A stretch of DNA of 64,000 nucleotides from Sphingomonas mali NBRC 15500 (GTDB lineage Bacteria; Pseudomonadota; Alphaproteobacteria; Sphingomonadales; Sphingomonadaceae). The notes under the pieces were generated by a model. That model saw nothing but the letters and a program-made list of their open reading frames with translations, was not told the origin of the DNA and made no database searches. Each line of letters opens with the position of its first letter. Within the stretch, counting starts at the first letter, position 1. Positions 52,616 to 62,572 of this stretch are shown in pieces. Where the stretch lies: positions 62,001 through 126,000 of the forward strand of contig NZ_BCYX01000001.1 of the NCBI RefSeq assembly GCF_001598415.1, in the 5' to 3' direction. The translations under genes and the position numbers were made by a program.

Positions 52616-53173
52616 TTATTTCTTGTCGTCTGGGCCGATGGGAGCAGGCGGCGGGGCCTCCGCCGCGGTCTTGAGTCCGTCCAGCTGGGTGCCGAACACG
52701 CCGTCGACGAGCGGCGCGAGCTTCTCGAACCCGGTCGGCGAATAGCCCCCGGCGACATAAGTCATCTTGACCTTGGTTGCCTTGTCGCCCTCCGGCGACA
52801 GTTCGAACGTCAGGGTCGCGACGATCGCCTCACCCTGGAGCGGACCGAACGCGCCTTCCATCCGCAGCATCTTGCCCTTGTCGACGAAGATCAGCCGCGC
52901 ATGCTGGACGCTGCCCCTGCCCGGCAACTTCTCGCAGAAGCACCCCGTCGACTGGCTGTCGATATAGAGGTTGGCGGAGTCGCCCGACCAGGTGTGCTCC
53001 TTGGACCACCAGCGTTGAGGGGCGCGCAGCGTCTCCCAGACCACGTCAGGCGAGGCGCCGATGGTGACGGACTTTTCGACGACGAAGCCGGCCGCTTCGG
53101 CTTTCACGACATCGGCAATGGCGGGTGTTGTGACGATCGCAAACAGAACGGCGGCAATTGCGGCGCGGAACAT
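52616..53173 (-). CDS. SRPBCC-fold protein, exported
   Basis: A 185-residue protein with a signal peptide (1-20) and a START/Bet v1-like SRPBCC domain: VEKSVTIGASPDVVWETLRAPQRWWSKEHTW is the usual entry, and MLRMEGAFGPLQGEAIVATLTFEL the central strands. These bind hydrophobic ligands in some cases; the ligand here is unknown. It is inserted between adk and rpsM, which normally are close neighbours. ATG at 53173 is behind GAGGGGGG. Confidence 0.85.
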   Translation of the reverse strand: MFRAAIAAVLFAIVTTPAIADVVKAEAAGFVVEKSVTIGASPDVVWETLRAPQRWWSKEHTWSGDSANLYIDSQSTGCFCEKLPGRGSVQHARLIFVDKGKMLRMEGAFGPLQGEAIVATLTFELSPEGDKATKVKMTYVAGGYSPTGFEKLAPLVDGVFGTQLDGLKTAAEAPPPAPIGPDDKK

Positions 53174-53236
53174 GGCGGATCCCCCCTCAGGATGGAGGAA
53201 GACTATCGTGCCACAAGCCATCCGTCACTCCCGCGC

Positions 53237-53358
53237 AACACCCTCCCGTCACCCCAGCCACTTCCGTCATCCCAGCGCAAGCTGGGATCTCAAGCGGCGG
53301 CGCGATCGCTTTGTAAACCACGAGACCCCAGCTTTCGCTGGGGTGACGGGAGGGTGTT
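53237..53358. repeat. Composite palindromic element with 22-bp terminal inverted repeats
   Basis: The ends (53237-53258 and 53337-53358) are perfect 22-bp inverted repeats. Inside lie two further hairpins: ATCCCAGC/GCTGGGAT (53269-53288) and CCCCAGC/GCTGGGG (53326-53343). The unit is about 120 bp, lies between adk and the SRPBCC gene, and has no coding capacity. It looks like a small mobile palindromic element or REP doublet. Confidence 0.8.
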
Positions 53359-53416
53359 TCGCTAGGATGCCGACTATTTGCCAAAGGAAGACGGCCGAGC
53401 CTCAGGCCCTATCGCC

Positions 53417-54067
53417 TTACTTCCCGTCCAGCGCCGCCGCCACCGCGGCACTGACCCGGTCGATATCCGCCATACCGTCGACGCGCGCCAGAATGCCGCG
53501 CGCTTCGTAGATCGGGATGATCGGCGCGGTCTTGCCGCGATATTCGGCCATCCGGGTGCGGACGGTCTCTTCGTTGTCGTCCGGCCGGCGCTTGAACTCG
53601 GTCGAGCCACAGACGTCGCAGACACCGGCGACCTTGGGCTGCTTGAATTTGTCGTGATAGCCCTCACCGCACTTGGCGCAGGTGTAGCGGCCGGTGATCC
53701 GCTCGACGAGCGCATCCTCATCGACGGTCAGTTCGATCACACGGTCCAGCTTGCGGCCACGATCGGCGAGCAATTGGTCGAGCGCTTCGGCCTGCGCGGC
53801 AGTGCGCGGATAGCCGTCGAAGATCGCGCCCTCGCCCGGCGTCATCTGGTCGAGCCGCTCGCCGATGATCCCCGAGACCACATCATCGGGCACGAGTTCG
53901 CCGGCATCCATGATCGCCTTGGCCTTGAGGCCGGTCGGCGTCCCCGCCTTCACCGCTGCGCGCAGCATGTCGCCGGTCGACAGCTGGACCATGCCGCGGT
54001 CGGCGACGAGCTTCGCCGCCTGAGTGCCCTTGCCGGCACCCGGTGGGCCGAGGAGGATGATGTTCAC
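53417..54067 (-). CDS. adk: Adenylate kinase
   Basis: A 216-residue long-type adenylate kinase balancing AMP, ADP and ATP. P-loop GPPGAGKGT (7-15), DGYPRT and the LID domain are present. The LID carries four cysteines (CAKC and CDVC, spaced by 16 residues), the zinc-binding form. It follows secY after 31 bases, as in many bacteria. Confidence 0.99.
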   Translation of the reverse strand: MNIILLGPPGAGKGTQAAKLVADRGMVQLSTGDMLRAAVKAGTPTGLKAKAIMDAGELVPDDVVSGIIGERLDQMTPGEGAIFDGYPRTAAQAEALDQLLADRGRKLDRVIELTVDEDALVERITGRYTCAKCGEGYHDKFKQPKVAGVCDVCGSTEFKRRPDDNEETVRTRMAEYRGKTAPIIPIYEARGILARVDGMADIDRVSAAVAAALDGK

Positions 54068-54098
54068 GCCGATCTACTCCCTGTTGGCGCCGCCCCTC

Positions 54099-55463
54099 TT
54101 AACGGAGGCGGCCGCCCTTCAACTTCGCCTTCTTGATGAGGTCGCCATATTGGTGCGCCAGCAGATGCGACTGGATCTGGGTCACCGTATCCATCGTCAC
54201 GTTGACGACGATGAGCAGGCTGGTGCCGCCGAGATAGAACGGGATTTTGAGCGCCGAAACGAGATATTCTGGCACCAGGCAGATCACCGCCAGATAGGCC
54301 GCGCCGATCACGGTAATGCGCGTCAGCACATAATCGAAATAGGCTTCGGTGTTCTTGCCCGGACGGATGCCGGGGATGAACCCGCCATAGCGCTTCAGAT
54401 TGTCCGCAGTCTCTTCGGGATTGAACACCACGGCGGTGTAGAAGAACGAGAAGAAGATAATGCCGAGTCCGTACAGCGTCATGTACAGCACCGAGCCGTG
54501 CTGGAGATACTGATTGAGGCCGATGACGACATCGCCCCACCAGGTATCGCCCTTGACCTTGTTGCCCGCGAGCTGGGTGATGGTCAGCGGCATCAGCAGC
54601 AGCGACGAGGCGAAGATCGGCGGGATCACGCCGGCCGTGTTGAGCTTGAGCGGCAAGTGGCTGCGGTCCGACTGCACGCCGCGCTGGGTTTGTCGCTTTG
54701 GATATTGGATCAGGATACGACGCTGCGCGCGCTCCATGAAGCAGATGAACAGGATGATCGCGACGACCGCCACGATGATCCCGATCACCTGGAAACTGTC
54801 CATGCTGCCGGTGCGGCTGCCGTTGACCAGGTTATAGATGTTGGTCGGCATGTTGGCGACGATGCCGGCCATGATGATCAGCGATACGCCGTTGCCGATG
54901 CCACGGCTGGTGATCTGCTCGCCCAGCCACATCAGGAACATGGTGCCGCCGACCAGGCTGATCACCGCGCCGACGCGGAACAACATTCCTGGCTCGACCA
55001 CCGCCTGGATACCGGAATTGGCGCCATAGGCCTCAAGCCCGACGGCAATGAACCAGCCCTGCACCGCGGTCAGCGCGACGGTGCCGTAGCGGGTATATTG
55101 GTTGAGCCGCTTGCGCCCGCTCTCACCTTCTTTCTTGATCGCCGCGAGCGTCGGCGACAGCGAGGTCGCGAGCTGCACCACGATCGAGGCAGTGATATAG
55201 GGCATCACGCCGAGCGCGGTCAGCGACATGCGCTTGAGCGACCCGCCCGAGAAATTGTTGAAGAAGTCGAGCACACCGCCATTGGTCTGGTTCGACAGCA
55301 CGCCGAGCGCGGTCGGATCGACGCCGGGCAGCGGCACGTAGCTCAGCAGCCGGAAGACGATCAGCGCGCCGATCGTGAACCACAGCCGCTTCTTGAGGTC
55401 GGTCGCCTGGGCGAACTTGGAAAGGTTGAGCCCTGAGGCCAGACTGTCGGCTGCGGATGCCAT
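54099..55463 (-). CDS. secY: Sec translocon subunit SecY
   Basis: A 454-residue inner-membrane channel with ten transmembrane segments. Recognisable are LPGVDPTALG, MPYITASIVVQLATSLSPTLAAIKKEG, and FYTAVVFNPEETADNLKRYGGFIPGIRPGK, the last being the cytoplasmic loop that contacts SecA and the ribosome. Follows rplO in the spc order. Confidence 0.99.
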   Translation of the reverse strand: MASAADSLASGLNLSKFAQATDLKKRLWFTIGALIVFRLLSYVPLPGVDPTALGVLSNQTNGGVLDFFNNFSGGSLKRMSLTALGVMPYITASIVVQLATSLSPTLAAIKKEGESGRKRLNQYTRYGTVALTAVQGWFIAVGLEAYGANSGIQAVVEPGMLFRVGAVISLVGGTMFLMWLGEQITSRGIGNGVSLIIMAGIVANMPTNIYNLVNGSRTGSMDSFQVIGIIVAVVAIILFICFMERAQRRILIQYPKRQTQRGVQSDRSHLPLKLNTAGVIPPIFASSLLLMPLTITQLAGNKVKGDTWWGDVVIGLNQYLQHGSVLYMTLYGLGIIFFSFFYTAVVFNPEETADNLKRYGGFIPGIRPGKNTEAYFDYVLTRITVIGAAYLAVICLVPEYLVSALKIPFYLGGTSLLIVVNVTMDTVTQIQSHLLAHQYGDLIKKAKLKGGRLR

Positions 55464-55585
55464 TTATTTGATCGTCCCGAAATAAAAACGGCGGAGATGC
55501 GTGTTCCGCGCCCCCGCCGCTCATATAGGCGCCCATTCGGCCTTGTCACCTATCGCCCGTCGCACAAGCGACGGACCGGTGTGGA

Positions 55586-56140
55586 TTACTTCTTCGCGGC
55601 CGCCTGCTTGGCTTCCTTGTCAGCCTTGCGCTCGCGATACTTGACGCCCTTCTTGGCGGCAGCCTTGTCGGCGGCGGAGACGAGCTCGATCACCTCGACC
55701 TTGCCGCCAGCCTTCTCGACCGCCTCGATCGCGCCCTTCGACGCGCCGGCGACGAGGAAGCTGAGCTTGGCGGTCAGTTCGCCCTTGCCGAGCAGACGGA
55801 CGCCGTCCTTGCCACCGCGCGCCAAGCCAGCGGCCTTCAGCGCGGCATGGTCGATAATGCCCTTGCCGTCGAGCTTGCCGGCGTCGACCGCCTTCTGGAT
55901 CGCGCCGAGGTTCACCTCGGCATGGTCCTTGGCGAAGATGTTGTTGAAGCCACGCTTCGGCAGACGCATATGGAGCGGCATCTGGCCGCCCTCGAAGCCC
56001 GCGATCGAGACGCCTTCACGGCTCTTCTGGCCCTTCTGGCCACGACCGGCGGTCTTGCCCTTGCCCGAGCCGATGCCACGGCCGACGCGGATCTTGCGAT
56101 GGCGCGCGCCCTGGTTGTCGCGCAGTTCGTTCAGTTTCAT
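55586..56140 (-). CDS. rplO: 50S ribosomal protein L15
   Basis: A 184-residue protein. [20 protein letters not shown] and [20 protein letters not shown] are normal L15; a Lys/Ala-rich tail makes it longer than the E. coli protein (144 residues). Start at 56140; an upstream ATG in frame adds only three residues. Confidence 0.98.
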   Translation of the reverse strand: MKLNELRDNQGARHRKIRVGRGIGSGKGKTAGRGQKGQKSREGVSIAGFEGGQMPLHMRLPKRGFNNIFAKDHAEVNLGAIQKAVDAGKLDGKGIIDHAALKAAGLARGGKDGVRLLGKGELTAKLSFLVAGASKGAIEAVEKAGGKVEVIELVSAADKAAAKKGVKYRERKADKEAKQAAAKK

Positions 56141-56195
56141 ATCGTGCACTCGCTTTCGCTTTTGTCGCGCAAGCTCCCTCGAGCGGGAGCTTTAT

Positions 56196-56346
56196 CCCCT
56201 CTCCCGCTTGCGGGAGAGGTACGGAGACTTGGCAGCTTGCTGCCTAGTCGAAGTGGTGAGGGTCTTCTTTCTTCCTCGTCGCCGCAACACCGCGGAGAAG
56301 AAGAAAGAAGACCCTCACCCAACCCTCTCCCGCAAGCGGGAGAGGG
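56196..56346. repeat. Composite palindromic element between rpmD and rplO
   Basis: Three nested palindromic units: CTCTCCCGC/GCGGGAGAG hairpins at both ends (56196-56219 and 56323-56346) and a 19-bp perfect inverted repeat in the middle (56256-56274 with 56300-56318, built of GTGAGGGTCTTC and its complement). About 150 bp without coding capacity inside the spc operon, so it must be transcribed and would fold strongly. Confidence 0.8.
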
Positions 56347-56357
56347 CTAGATTAGGT

Positions 56358-56558
56358 TTACTCGGCCACACTCACCATGTGAGCGACCTTCTTGATCATG
56401 CCGCGAACCTCGGGCGTGTCCTTGAGCTCGACGGTCCGGTGCATCTTGTTGAGGCCCAGACCGATCAGCGTGGAACGCTGGTCCTTGGTGCGGCGGATCG
56501 GCGAACCGGTTTGGGTGATCTTCACCGTGCCGGTCGCGGCTTCCTTCTTGGCTGCCAT
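56358..56558 (-). CDS. rpmD: 50S ribosomal protein L30
   Basis: A 66-residue protein with [40 protein letters not shown] core ([13 protein letters not shown] is diagnostic). Followed by the composite palindrome before rplO. Confidence 0.97.
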   Translation of the reverse strand: MAAKKEAATGTVKITQTGSPIRRTKDQRSTLIGLGLNKMHRTVELKDTPEVRGMIKKVAHMVSVAE

Positions 56559-56564
56559 GTCGAC

Positions 56565-57314
56565 TTACTCCGCGATCGCCAAGGCTTCAGCCTCGGCAGC
56601 GCCCTTGTCGGCGCCACCGCGGCCGAGCAAGTCGGCGATCTTCTTGCCGCGCCGCTGCGCAACCGACTTCGGCGAAGTCTGGTCGCCCAACGCCTCGAAG
56701 GTGGCGCGGATCATGTTGTAGGGGTTCGACGTGCCGACCGACTTGGTCACCACGTCGGCGACGCCGAGCGATTCGAACACGGCGCGCATCGGACCGCCGG
56801 CGATGATGCCGGTACCCTGCGGCGCCGAGCGCAGCGTGACCTTGCCCGCACCGAAATGGCCGTTGCCATCATGGTGCAGCGTGCGGCCTTCGCGCAGCGG
56901 AACGCGGATCATGTGCTTCTTGGCAGCCGCGGTCGCCTTGGAGATCGCCTCCGGTACTTCGCGCGCCTTGCCATGACCGAAGCCGACACGGCCCTTGCCG
57001 TCGCCCACGACGACCAAAGCTGCGAAGCCGAAGCGCTTGCCGCCCTTCACCGTCTTCGAGACGCGATTGATGTGGACCAGCTTCTCGATCAGCTCTTCGC
57101 CGCCGTCGTCACTGCCCTGGCCACGACGATCGTCGCGACGTCCGCCGCGGCCGCCGTCACGGCCGCCACGATTGCCGCCGCCGCCGCCCGGGCCGCCACG
57201 GCCACGACCGCCACGACCGCCACCACGGCCACCCTGCGGCGCCTCATGGGTCGTCGCTTCGGCCGCAGGCGCATCGACGGGAGCGTCGACCGTCGGGTTG
57301 GTTTCGTCAGCCAT
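56565..57314 (-). CDS. rpsE: 30S ribosomal protein S5 with Arg/Gly-rich N-terminal extension
   Basis: A 249-residue S5. The conserved core starts near residue 73 ([20 protein letters not shown]) and includes [30 protein letters not shown] and [15 protein letters not shown]. The first 70 residues are an Ala/Pro-rich stretch followed by an RGG-type low-complexity tract ([13 protein letters not shown] and similar), absent from E. coli S5. Such tracts bind RNA in other proteins; role here is unknown. Confidence 0.97.
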   Translation of the reverse strand: MADETNPTVDAPVDAPAAEATTHEAPQGGRGGGRGGRGRGGPGGGGGNRGGRDGGRGGRRDDRRGQGSDDGGEELIEKLVHINRVSKTVKGGKRFGFAALVVVGDGKGRVGFGHGKAREVPEAISKATAAAKKHMIRVPLREGRTLHHDGNGHFGAGKVTLRSAPQGTGIIAGGPMRAVFESLGVADVVTKSVGTSNPYNMIRATFEALGDQTSPKSVAQRRGKKIADLLGRGGADKGAAEAEALAIAE

Positions 57315-57316
57315 TC

Positions 57317-57673
57317 TCAGAACTCCAGTCCGGCTTCACGAGCCGCATCGGCCAGCGCCTTGACGCGGCCATGAAACAGGAAGCCGCCGCGATCGAACAC
57401 GACCTGCTTGACCCCGGCCTTCACCGCGGCTTCCGCCACGCGCTTGCCGACTTCGGTCGCGGCGTCGATGTTCGCGCCCGACTTGCCGCGCACGTCCTTT
57501 TCCAGGCTCGAAGCGGCGGCAACGGTCTTGCCGTTCTCGTCGTCGATCACCTGGGCATAGATGTGCTTGCCCGAACGATGCACAGAGAGGCGCGGACGAC
57601 CGCCGCCACGCGACCGAAGCGCGGTGCGATTGCGCCGGCGGCGCTTCTCGAAAAGCGAAAGACCCTTGGTCAT
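57317..57673 (-). CDS. rplR: 50S ribosomal protein L18
   Basis: A 118-residue 5S-rRNA-binding protein: [20 protein letters not shown] and [25 protein letters not shown] are diagnostic. Starts one base inside the rplF stop. Confidence 0.99.
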   Translation of the reverse strand: MTKGLSLFEKRRRRNRTALRSRGGGRPRLSVHRSGKHIYAQVIDDENGKTVAAASSLEKDVRGKSGANIDAATEVGKRVAEAAVKAGVKQVVFDRGGFLFHGRVKALADAAREAGLEF

Positions 57674-58206
57674 TACTTCTTCTTCCCTTCCTTACGGAAG
57701 ATGTACTCGCCATCGTACTTGATGCCCTTGCCCTTGTACGGCTCGGGCTTACGCCAGCGGCGGATCTCGGCGGCCAGCTGGCCGACCTTCTGCTTGTCGG
57801 CGCCCGAAATCTCGACCGTCGTGTTGTCCGGGGTAGCGACCGTCAGGCCCTCCGGCACGTCGATATCGACATCGTGGCTGTAGCCGAGCTGCAGCTTCAG
57901 CTTCCTGCCCTGGGCGTTGGCGCGGTAGCCGACGCCGGTGATCAGCAGCTTCTTGGTGAAGCCGTCGGTCACGCCGGTCACCAGGTTCTGCACCAGGGTA
58001 CGCTGCATGCCCCAGAACGCGCGAGCGCGCTTGGTCTCGTTGGCCGGCTTGACGCCGATCGAGTCAGCCTGGACGTCGTAGACGACCTCATCGGCCATCG
58101 GCATGGTGAGGGTGCCCTTGGGGCCCTTCATGCTGAGCGTGCCGTCGGCGACCGTCGCGGTGACACCGCTCGGAATCGCGACCGCTTTTTTGCCAATGCG
58201 GCTCAT
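57673..58206 (-). CDS. rplF: 50S ribosomal protein L6
   Basis: A 177-residue protein; [19 protein letters not shown] at the N-terminus and [24 protein letters not shown] at the C-terminus are typical. Overlaps the rpsH stop by one base. Confidence 0.99.
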   Translation of the reverse strand: MSRIGKKAVAIPSGVTATVADGTLSMKGPKGTLTMPMADEVVYDVQADSIGVKPANETKRARAFWGMQRTLVQNLVTGVTDGFTKKLLITGVGYRANAQGRKLKLQLGYSHDVDIDVPEGLTVATPDNTTVEISGADKQKVGQLAAEIRRWRKPEPYKGKGIKYDGEYIFRKEGKKK

Positions 58207-58601
58207 CAGAACACCTCCGCCAGCACTTCGCCGCCGACATTCTGCTCGCGTGCTTCGGCATCCGAGAGCACGCCGCGCGGCGTCGAGACGATGGTGATGC
58301 CCAGGCCGTTCATCACGCGCGGCAGTTCCTGCGAACCGCTGTACACGCGGCGGCCCGGCTTCGAGACGCGCGCAACATGCTTGATGGCCGGCTGGCCCTC
58401 GAAATATTTGAGCTCGATACGGATGCCCTTGGCGGGCCCCATCTCTTCCTCGGAATAACCGCGGATATAGCCCTCACGCTGGAGAACATCGAGCACGCGG
58501 ACGCGCAACTTCGACGCCGGCGAAAGGACCGAGTCCTTGCGCGCGCGCTGGCCGTTGCGGATGCGGGTGAGCATATCACCCAGGGGATCGGTCACTGCCA
58601 T
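58206..58601 (-). CDS. rpsH: 30S ribosomal protein S8
   Basis: A 131-residue protein with [21 protein letters not shown] and [21 protein letters not shown]. In many bacteria S8 represses the spc operon by binding the L5 leader; not tested here. Confidence 0.99.
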   Translation of the reverse strand: MAVTDPLGDMLTRIRNGQRARKDSVLSPASKLRVRVLDVLQREGYIRGYSEEEMGPAKGIRIELKYFEGQPAIKHVARVSKPGRRVYSGSQELPRVMNGLGITIVSTPRGVLSDAEAREQNVGGEVLAEVF

Positions 58602-58611
58602 CTTCGTGTCC

Positions 58612-58917
58612 TTACCAGCTCGACTTCGTGACGCCGGGGATCAGGCCCTTGTTGGCCAGTTCACGCAGCTGCACACGGCAGAGTCGGAATTTGCGGTAGT
58701 AAGCGCGGGGACGGCCCGTCACTTCGCAACGGTTGCGGATGCGGGTCGGATTCCCGTTGCGGGGAATCTCGGCCATCTTCAGCCGCGCGATCAGACGCTC
58801 GGTTTCGTCGGCCGACTTATCGTTGGCCTGCGCCTTCAGCTTCGCATAGCGGTTGGCATATTTCGCCACCAGCTTCTTGCGACGCTCATTCTTGTTCACG
58901 GAACTCAGTTTCGCCAT
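58612..58917 (-). CDS. rpsN: 30S ribosomal protein S14
   Basis: A 101-residue S14 of the long, zinc-free type (no CxxC pair): [31 protein letters not shown] core with the C-terminal [11 protein letters not shown]. Confidence 0.99.
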   Translation of the reverse strand: MAKLSSVNKNERRKKLVAKYANRYAKLKAQANDKSADETERLIARLKMAEIPRNGNPTRIRNRCEVTGRPRAYYRKFRLCRVQLRELANKGLIPGVTKSSW

Positions 58918-58936
58918 GACTTAAGTTCTCTTTCCC

Positions 58937-59521
58937 TTATGCCGCCTGCTTCGCTTCGCCGTCCGCCTCGATGGGGAACGGGAAACCGAAGAGACGGAGG
59001 AGCTCGCGAGCCTCATCATCGGACTTCGCGGTGGTGGTTACGATGACGTCCATGCCGCGCACCTTGTCGATGCGGTCATAGTTGATCTCCGGGAACACGA
59101 GCTGTTCCCTCAGACCCATCGCGTAATTGCCGCGACCGTCGAACGACTTGGGGTTGAGGCCGCGGAAGTCGCGAACGCGCGGGAGCGCGATCGTGATGAA
59201 GCGGTCGAGGAATTCGTACATGCGCTCACGGCGAAGGGTGACCTTCACGCCGATCGGCATGCCTTCACGCAGCTTGAACTGCGCGATCGACTTCTTCGCC
59301 TTGGTGATCACCGGCTTCTGGCCCGCGATCAGCTCCATCTCGGAAGCGGCCTGCTCGACCTTCTTCTTGTCCTGGGTCGCCTCACCGACGCCCATGTTGA
59401 GCACGATCTTCTCGAGCCGCGGCACTTCGAGCGCATTCTTGTACCCGAACTTCTCGGTCATCGCCTTGACGATCACATCGTCATAGCGCGCCTGCATGCG
59501 AGCCTTGTACTTGTCAGCCAT
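58937..59521 (-). CDS. rplE: 50S ribosomal protein L5
   Basis: A 194-residue protein: [30 protein letters not shown] and [21 protein letters not shown]. It overlaps rplX by eight bases, pointing to translational coupling. Confidence 0.99.
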   Translation of the reverse strand: MADKYKARMQARYDDVIVKAMTEKFGYKNALEVPRLEKIVLNMGVGEATQDKKKVEQAASEMELIAGQKPVITKAKKSIAQFKLREGMPIGVKVTLRRERMYEFLDRFITIALPRVRDFRGLNPKSFDGRGNYAMGLREQLVFPEINYDRIDKVRGMDVIVTTTAKSDDEARELLRLFGFPFPIEADGEAKQAA

Positions 59522-59831
59522 CGATCTTCTTCCCGGTCTTTACCGCGACGCGCACCTTCTTGCCGTCCTTGCCCGTTTCGAAACGGACTCGGGTCGGCTT
59601 GCCGTCCACGACATGGGCAACCTTCGACACGTGCATCGGCGCTTCCGAGCGATCGAGACCACCCTGGGGGTTGGTCTGGCTCGGCTTGACGTGACGGACG
59701 TGCACATTGACACCCGACACGACGACCTTGCCGTCCTTCGGCATCGCCTTGATGACCTCGCCAGTGCGGCCCTTGTCCTTACCGGACAGGACGATCACCT
59801 GGTCACCCTTCTTGATCTTCGCAGCAGCCAT
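59514..59831 (-). CDS. rplX: 50S ribosomal protein L24
   Basis: A 105-residue protein with a KOW motif ([21 protein letters not shown]). ATG at 59831 overlaps the rplN stop by one base; longer open frames upstream are out-of-phase readings of rplN. Confidence 0.98.
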   Translation of the reverse strand: MAAAKIKKGDQVIVLSGKDKGRTGEVIKAMPKDGKVVVSGVNVHVRHVKPSQTNPQGGLDRSEAPMHVSKVAHVVDGKPTRVRFETGKDGKKVRVAVKTGKKIDG

Positions 59832-60199
59832 TACAGCACCTCCGGAGCCAGGCTGATCACCTTCATGTGACCACGGGCACGCAGTTCGCGCACGACCGGG
59901 CCGAAGATGCGGGTGCCAATCGGCTCCTCGTTCTTGTTGACCAGGACGGCCGCGTTCGAGTCGAAGCGGATCACCGAGCCGTCGGGACGGCGGATGTCCT
60001 TGGCGGTACGCACGATCACCGCACGGTGAACGTCGCCCTTCTTCACACGGCCGCGAGGCTGCGCTTCCTTGACGCTGACGACGATGATGTCGCCAACGCC
60101 GGCCGTGCGACGCTTCGAGCCGCCCAGCACCTTGATGCACTGCACCCGCTTCGCGCCGCTATTGTCAGCGACGTCGAGATTGGATTGCATCTGGATCAT
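59831..60199 (-). CDS. rplN: 50S ribosomal protein L14
   Basis: A 122-residue protein starting [20 protein letters not shown], and ending [19 protein letters not shown], both standard. Confidence 0.99.
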   Translation of the reverse strand: MIQMQSNLDVADNSGAKRVQCIKVLGGSKRRTAGVGDIIVVSVKEAQPRGRVKKGDVHRAVIVRTAKDIRRPDGSVIRFDSNAAVLVNKNEEPIGTRIFGPVVRELRARGHMKVISLAPEVL

Positions 60200-60266
60200 C
60201 GATCCGGTTCCTTCTCGTTTGGCCTACCGGGACTGGCCCGGCGGTTCCGATGAAAACTGCTGACGC

Positions 60267-60539
60267 TTACGCGTCGACGTCGACCCGCTCCGGCGTCGCA
60301 TGGGTGTCAACCCGCTCGATCACCTTCCAGGTCTTCAGCTTGGAGATCGGCGCGGTCTCTTCGATCCGCACGGTCTCGCCCTGCTTGTATTCGTTGCCCT
60401 CGTCATGGGCGTGATACTTCTTCGAGCGGCGAATGATCTTGCCGTAGAGCGCATGCTTGACCTTGCGTTCCACGTTCACGACCACCGTCTTGTCGCCCTT
60501 GTCCGAGACGATCTGCCCGGTCAGCACGCGCTTCGGCAT
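60267..60539 (-). CDS. rpsQ: 30S ribosomal protein S17
   Basis: A 90-residue protein: [20 protein letters not shown] and the OB-fold core [21 protein letters not shown]. Start at 60539 is the normal one; the upstream part of the frame lies over rpmC. Confidence 0.98.
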   Translation of the reverse strand: MPKRVLTGQIVSDKGDKTVVVNVERKVKHALYGKIIRRSKKYHAHDEGNEYKQGETVRIEETAPISKLKTWKVIERVDTHATPERVDVDA

Positions 60540-60549
60540 GTCCGTTTCC

Positions 60550-60753
60550 TTACTTTGCCGCAGCGCGCGAACGCGCGGTCTGCAGGGTCTTGATGCGAGC
60601 GATGTCGCGGCGAACTTCACGCACGCGGCTCGGCTTTTCCAGCTGGCTGGTCGCAGCCTGGAAGCGGAGGTTGAACGCCTCGCGCTTCAGATTGCCCAGC
60701 TCCTGATCGAGCGTCTGCTCGTCCATGCCGCTATAATCGATCTTGTTCGCCAT
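60550..60753 (-). CDS. rpmC: 50S ribosomal protein L29
   Basis: A 67-residue two-helix protein: [40 protein letters not shown] is the L29 core in shortened form [11 protein letters not shown]. Confidence 0.97.
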   Translation of the reverse strand: MANKIDYSGMDEQTLDQELGNLKREAFNLRFQAATSQLEKPSRVREVRRDIARIKTLQTARSRAAAK

Positions 60754-60754
60754 C

Positions 60755-61189
60755 TTACTCGCCTCCGAGGTGCGAGGTGTCGCCGAGGCGCGCCACGACC
60801 TTCGTCTTGATCGGCAGCTTCATCGCCGCGCGCTCGAACGCTTCCGCGGCCAGCGGGCCGGGAACGCCGTCCAGCTCGAACAGGATGCGGCCAGGCTTGA
60901 CCCGCGCTGCCCAGAATTCCGGCGAACCCTTACCCGAGCCCATGCGGACTTCGGCCGGCTTCGACGAAACGGGAACGTCCGGGAAGATGCGGATCCACAA
61001 GCGCCCCTGGCGCTTGATGTGACGCGTGATCGCGCGGCGAGCCGCCTCGATCTGGCGCGCGGTGATCCGCTCCGGCTCCATCGCCTTCAGCCCATAGGAA
61101 CCGAAGTTCAGCGTCGCGCCGCCCTTGGCGTCGCCGTGAATCCGGCCCTTGAACGCCTTGCGGAACTTGGTGCGTTTTGGTTGCAGCAT
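60755..61189 (-). CDS. rplP: 50S ribosomal protein L16
   Basis: A 144-residue protein: [39 protein letters not shown] and [20 protein letters not shown] are the conserved blocks. Confidence 0.99.
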   Translation of the reverse strand: MLQPKRTKFRKAFKGRIHGDAKGGATLNFGSYGLKAMEPERITARQIEAARRAITRHIKRQGRLWIRIFPDVPVSSKPAEVRMGSGKGSPEFWAARVKPGRILFELDGVPGPLAAEAFERAAMKLPIKTKVVARLGDTSHLGGE

Positions 61190-61201
61190 GTCCTGTTGTC
61201 C

Positions 61202-61909
61202 TTAGCGGCGGTCGTCGCGCGCCGGGCGCACGCCGGAGGTCTGAGCCTCCATCATCAACCGCTCCTGCGCCATCGGGTCATGGCCGAGAATCTCGCCCTT
61301 GAAGACCCACACCTTGACGCCGCAAACACCGTAAGCGGTGTGCGCCTGCGCTTCGGCATAATCGAGGTGGGCGCGCAGCGTGTGCAGCGGCACCCGGCCC
61401 TCACGATAGCTTTCGGTGCGCGCGATCTCGGCGCCGCCGAGACGGCCACCGCACTGCACGCGGATGCCGTCGGCACCCAGGCGCATCGCCGACTGCACCG
61501 CGCGCTTCATGGCGCGGCGGAAAGCGATACGACGCTCGAGCTGGTCGGCAATACCCTGCGCGACGAGCTTGGCGTCAATCTCGGGCTTGCGGATCTCGAC
61601 GATGTTCAGCGACACGTCCGAGCCCGTCATCGAGCCGAGCTTGCGCCGCAGCTTTTCGATGTCGGTACCCTTCTTGCCGATGATCACGCCGGGGCGCGCG
61701 GCATAGATCGACACGCGGCACAATTTGGCCGGACGCTCGATCACGACCTTCGAGATCGCCGCCTGGGGCAGCGTGTCGAGGATGTACTTGCGGATCTTGA
61801 GGTCCTCAAGGAGGAGCTTGCCGTAATCCTGACCTTCCGCGAACCAGCGGCTGTCCCAGGTACGGTTGATCTGCAGGCGCAGGCCGATCGGATTGCTCTT
61901 GTGACCCAT
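61202..61909 (-). CDS. rpsC: 30S ribosomal protein S3
   Basis: A 235-residue protein with [20 protein letters not shown], a KH domain ([21 protein letters not shown]) and the C-terminal [20 protein letters not shown]. Overlaps rplV by one base. Confidence 0.99.
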   Translation of the reverse strand: MGHKSNPIGLRLQINRTWDSRWFAEGQDYGKLLLEDLKIRKYILDTLPQAAISKVVIERPAKLCRVSIYAARPGVIIGKKGTDIEKLRRKLGSMTGSDVSLNIVEIRKPEIDAKLVAQGIADQLERRIAFRRAMKRAVQSAMRLGADGIRVQCGGRLGGAEIARTESYREGRVPLHTLRAHLDYAEAQAHTAYGVCGVKVWVFKGEILGHDPMAQERLMMEAQTSGVRPARDDRR

Positions 61910-62286
61910 TATGCTTCTTCCTGCTCGCGGACGACGATGCGAAGGCGCGAAAACGGCTTCAGGATGCGGGTGGACTTGCCACGGCCGCGGGTCGCGAAGC
62001 GCTTCATCGTGATCGACTTGCCGACCGACGCCTCGGCGACGACGAGCGCGTCGACATCGAGGTTGTGGTTGTTTTCCGCGTTGGCGATCGCCGAGGCGAG
62101 CACCTTGCGCGCATCGATCGCCATCGCCTTCTTGGAGAAGGCGAGGATATTGAGCGCGTCGCCGGCCTTACGGCCACGGATCAGACCCGCGACCAGGTTC
62201 AGCTTCTGCGCCGACCCACGGATCTGGGTAGCAACGGCCAGCGCTTCCTTGTCGCCGACCTTGCGGGGAGACTGAGGCTTCGACAT
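61909..62286 (-). CDS. rplV: 50S ribosomal protein L22
   Basis: A 125-residue protein lining the peptide exit tunnel: [22 protein letters not shown] and the beta-hairpin region [21 protein letters not shown]. Confidence 0.99.
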   Translation of the reverse strand: MSKPQSPRKVGDKEALAVATQIRGSAQKLNLVAGLIRGRKAGDALNILAFSKKAMAIDARKVLASAIANAENNHNLDVDALVVAEASVGKSITMKRFATRGRGKSTRILKPFSRLRIVVREQEEA

Positions 62287-62287
62287 C

Positions 62288-62566
62288 TTAACGCTTGCCC
62301 TTCTTGTCGGCGGCGTGACCCGGGAAATACCGGGTCGGCGCGAACTCGCCGAGCTTCATGCCGACCATGTCCTCATTGACCGACACCGGCACGAACTTGC
62401 GGCCGTTGTAGACGCTGAAGGTCAGGCCGACGAACTGCGGCAGGATGGTCGAGCGACGCGACCAGGTCTTGATCGGGCCGGTACGACCATTCGATTCCTG
62501 AGCGACTTCCGCCTTCTTCAGGAGGCTGAGGTCGACGAACGGACCTTTCCAAACGGAACGAGCCAT
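62288..62566 (-). CDS. rpsS: 30S ribosomal protein S19
   Basis: A 92-residue protein: [44 protein letters not shown] and [17 protein letters not shown]. Confidence 0.99.
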   Translation of the reverse strand: MARSVWKGPFVDLSLLKKAEVAQESNGRTGPIKTWSRRSTILPQFVGLTFSVYNGRKFVPVSVNEDMVGMKLGEFAPTRYFPGHAADKKGKR

Positions 62567-62572
62567 GAGCGG

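Noticed and set aside
54024..55436. Open frame of 470 codons on the plus strand over secY
   Set aside because: Antisense to SecY; no recognisable protein features.
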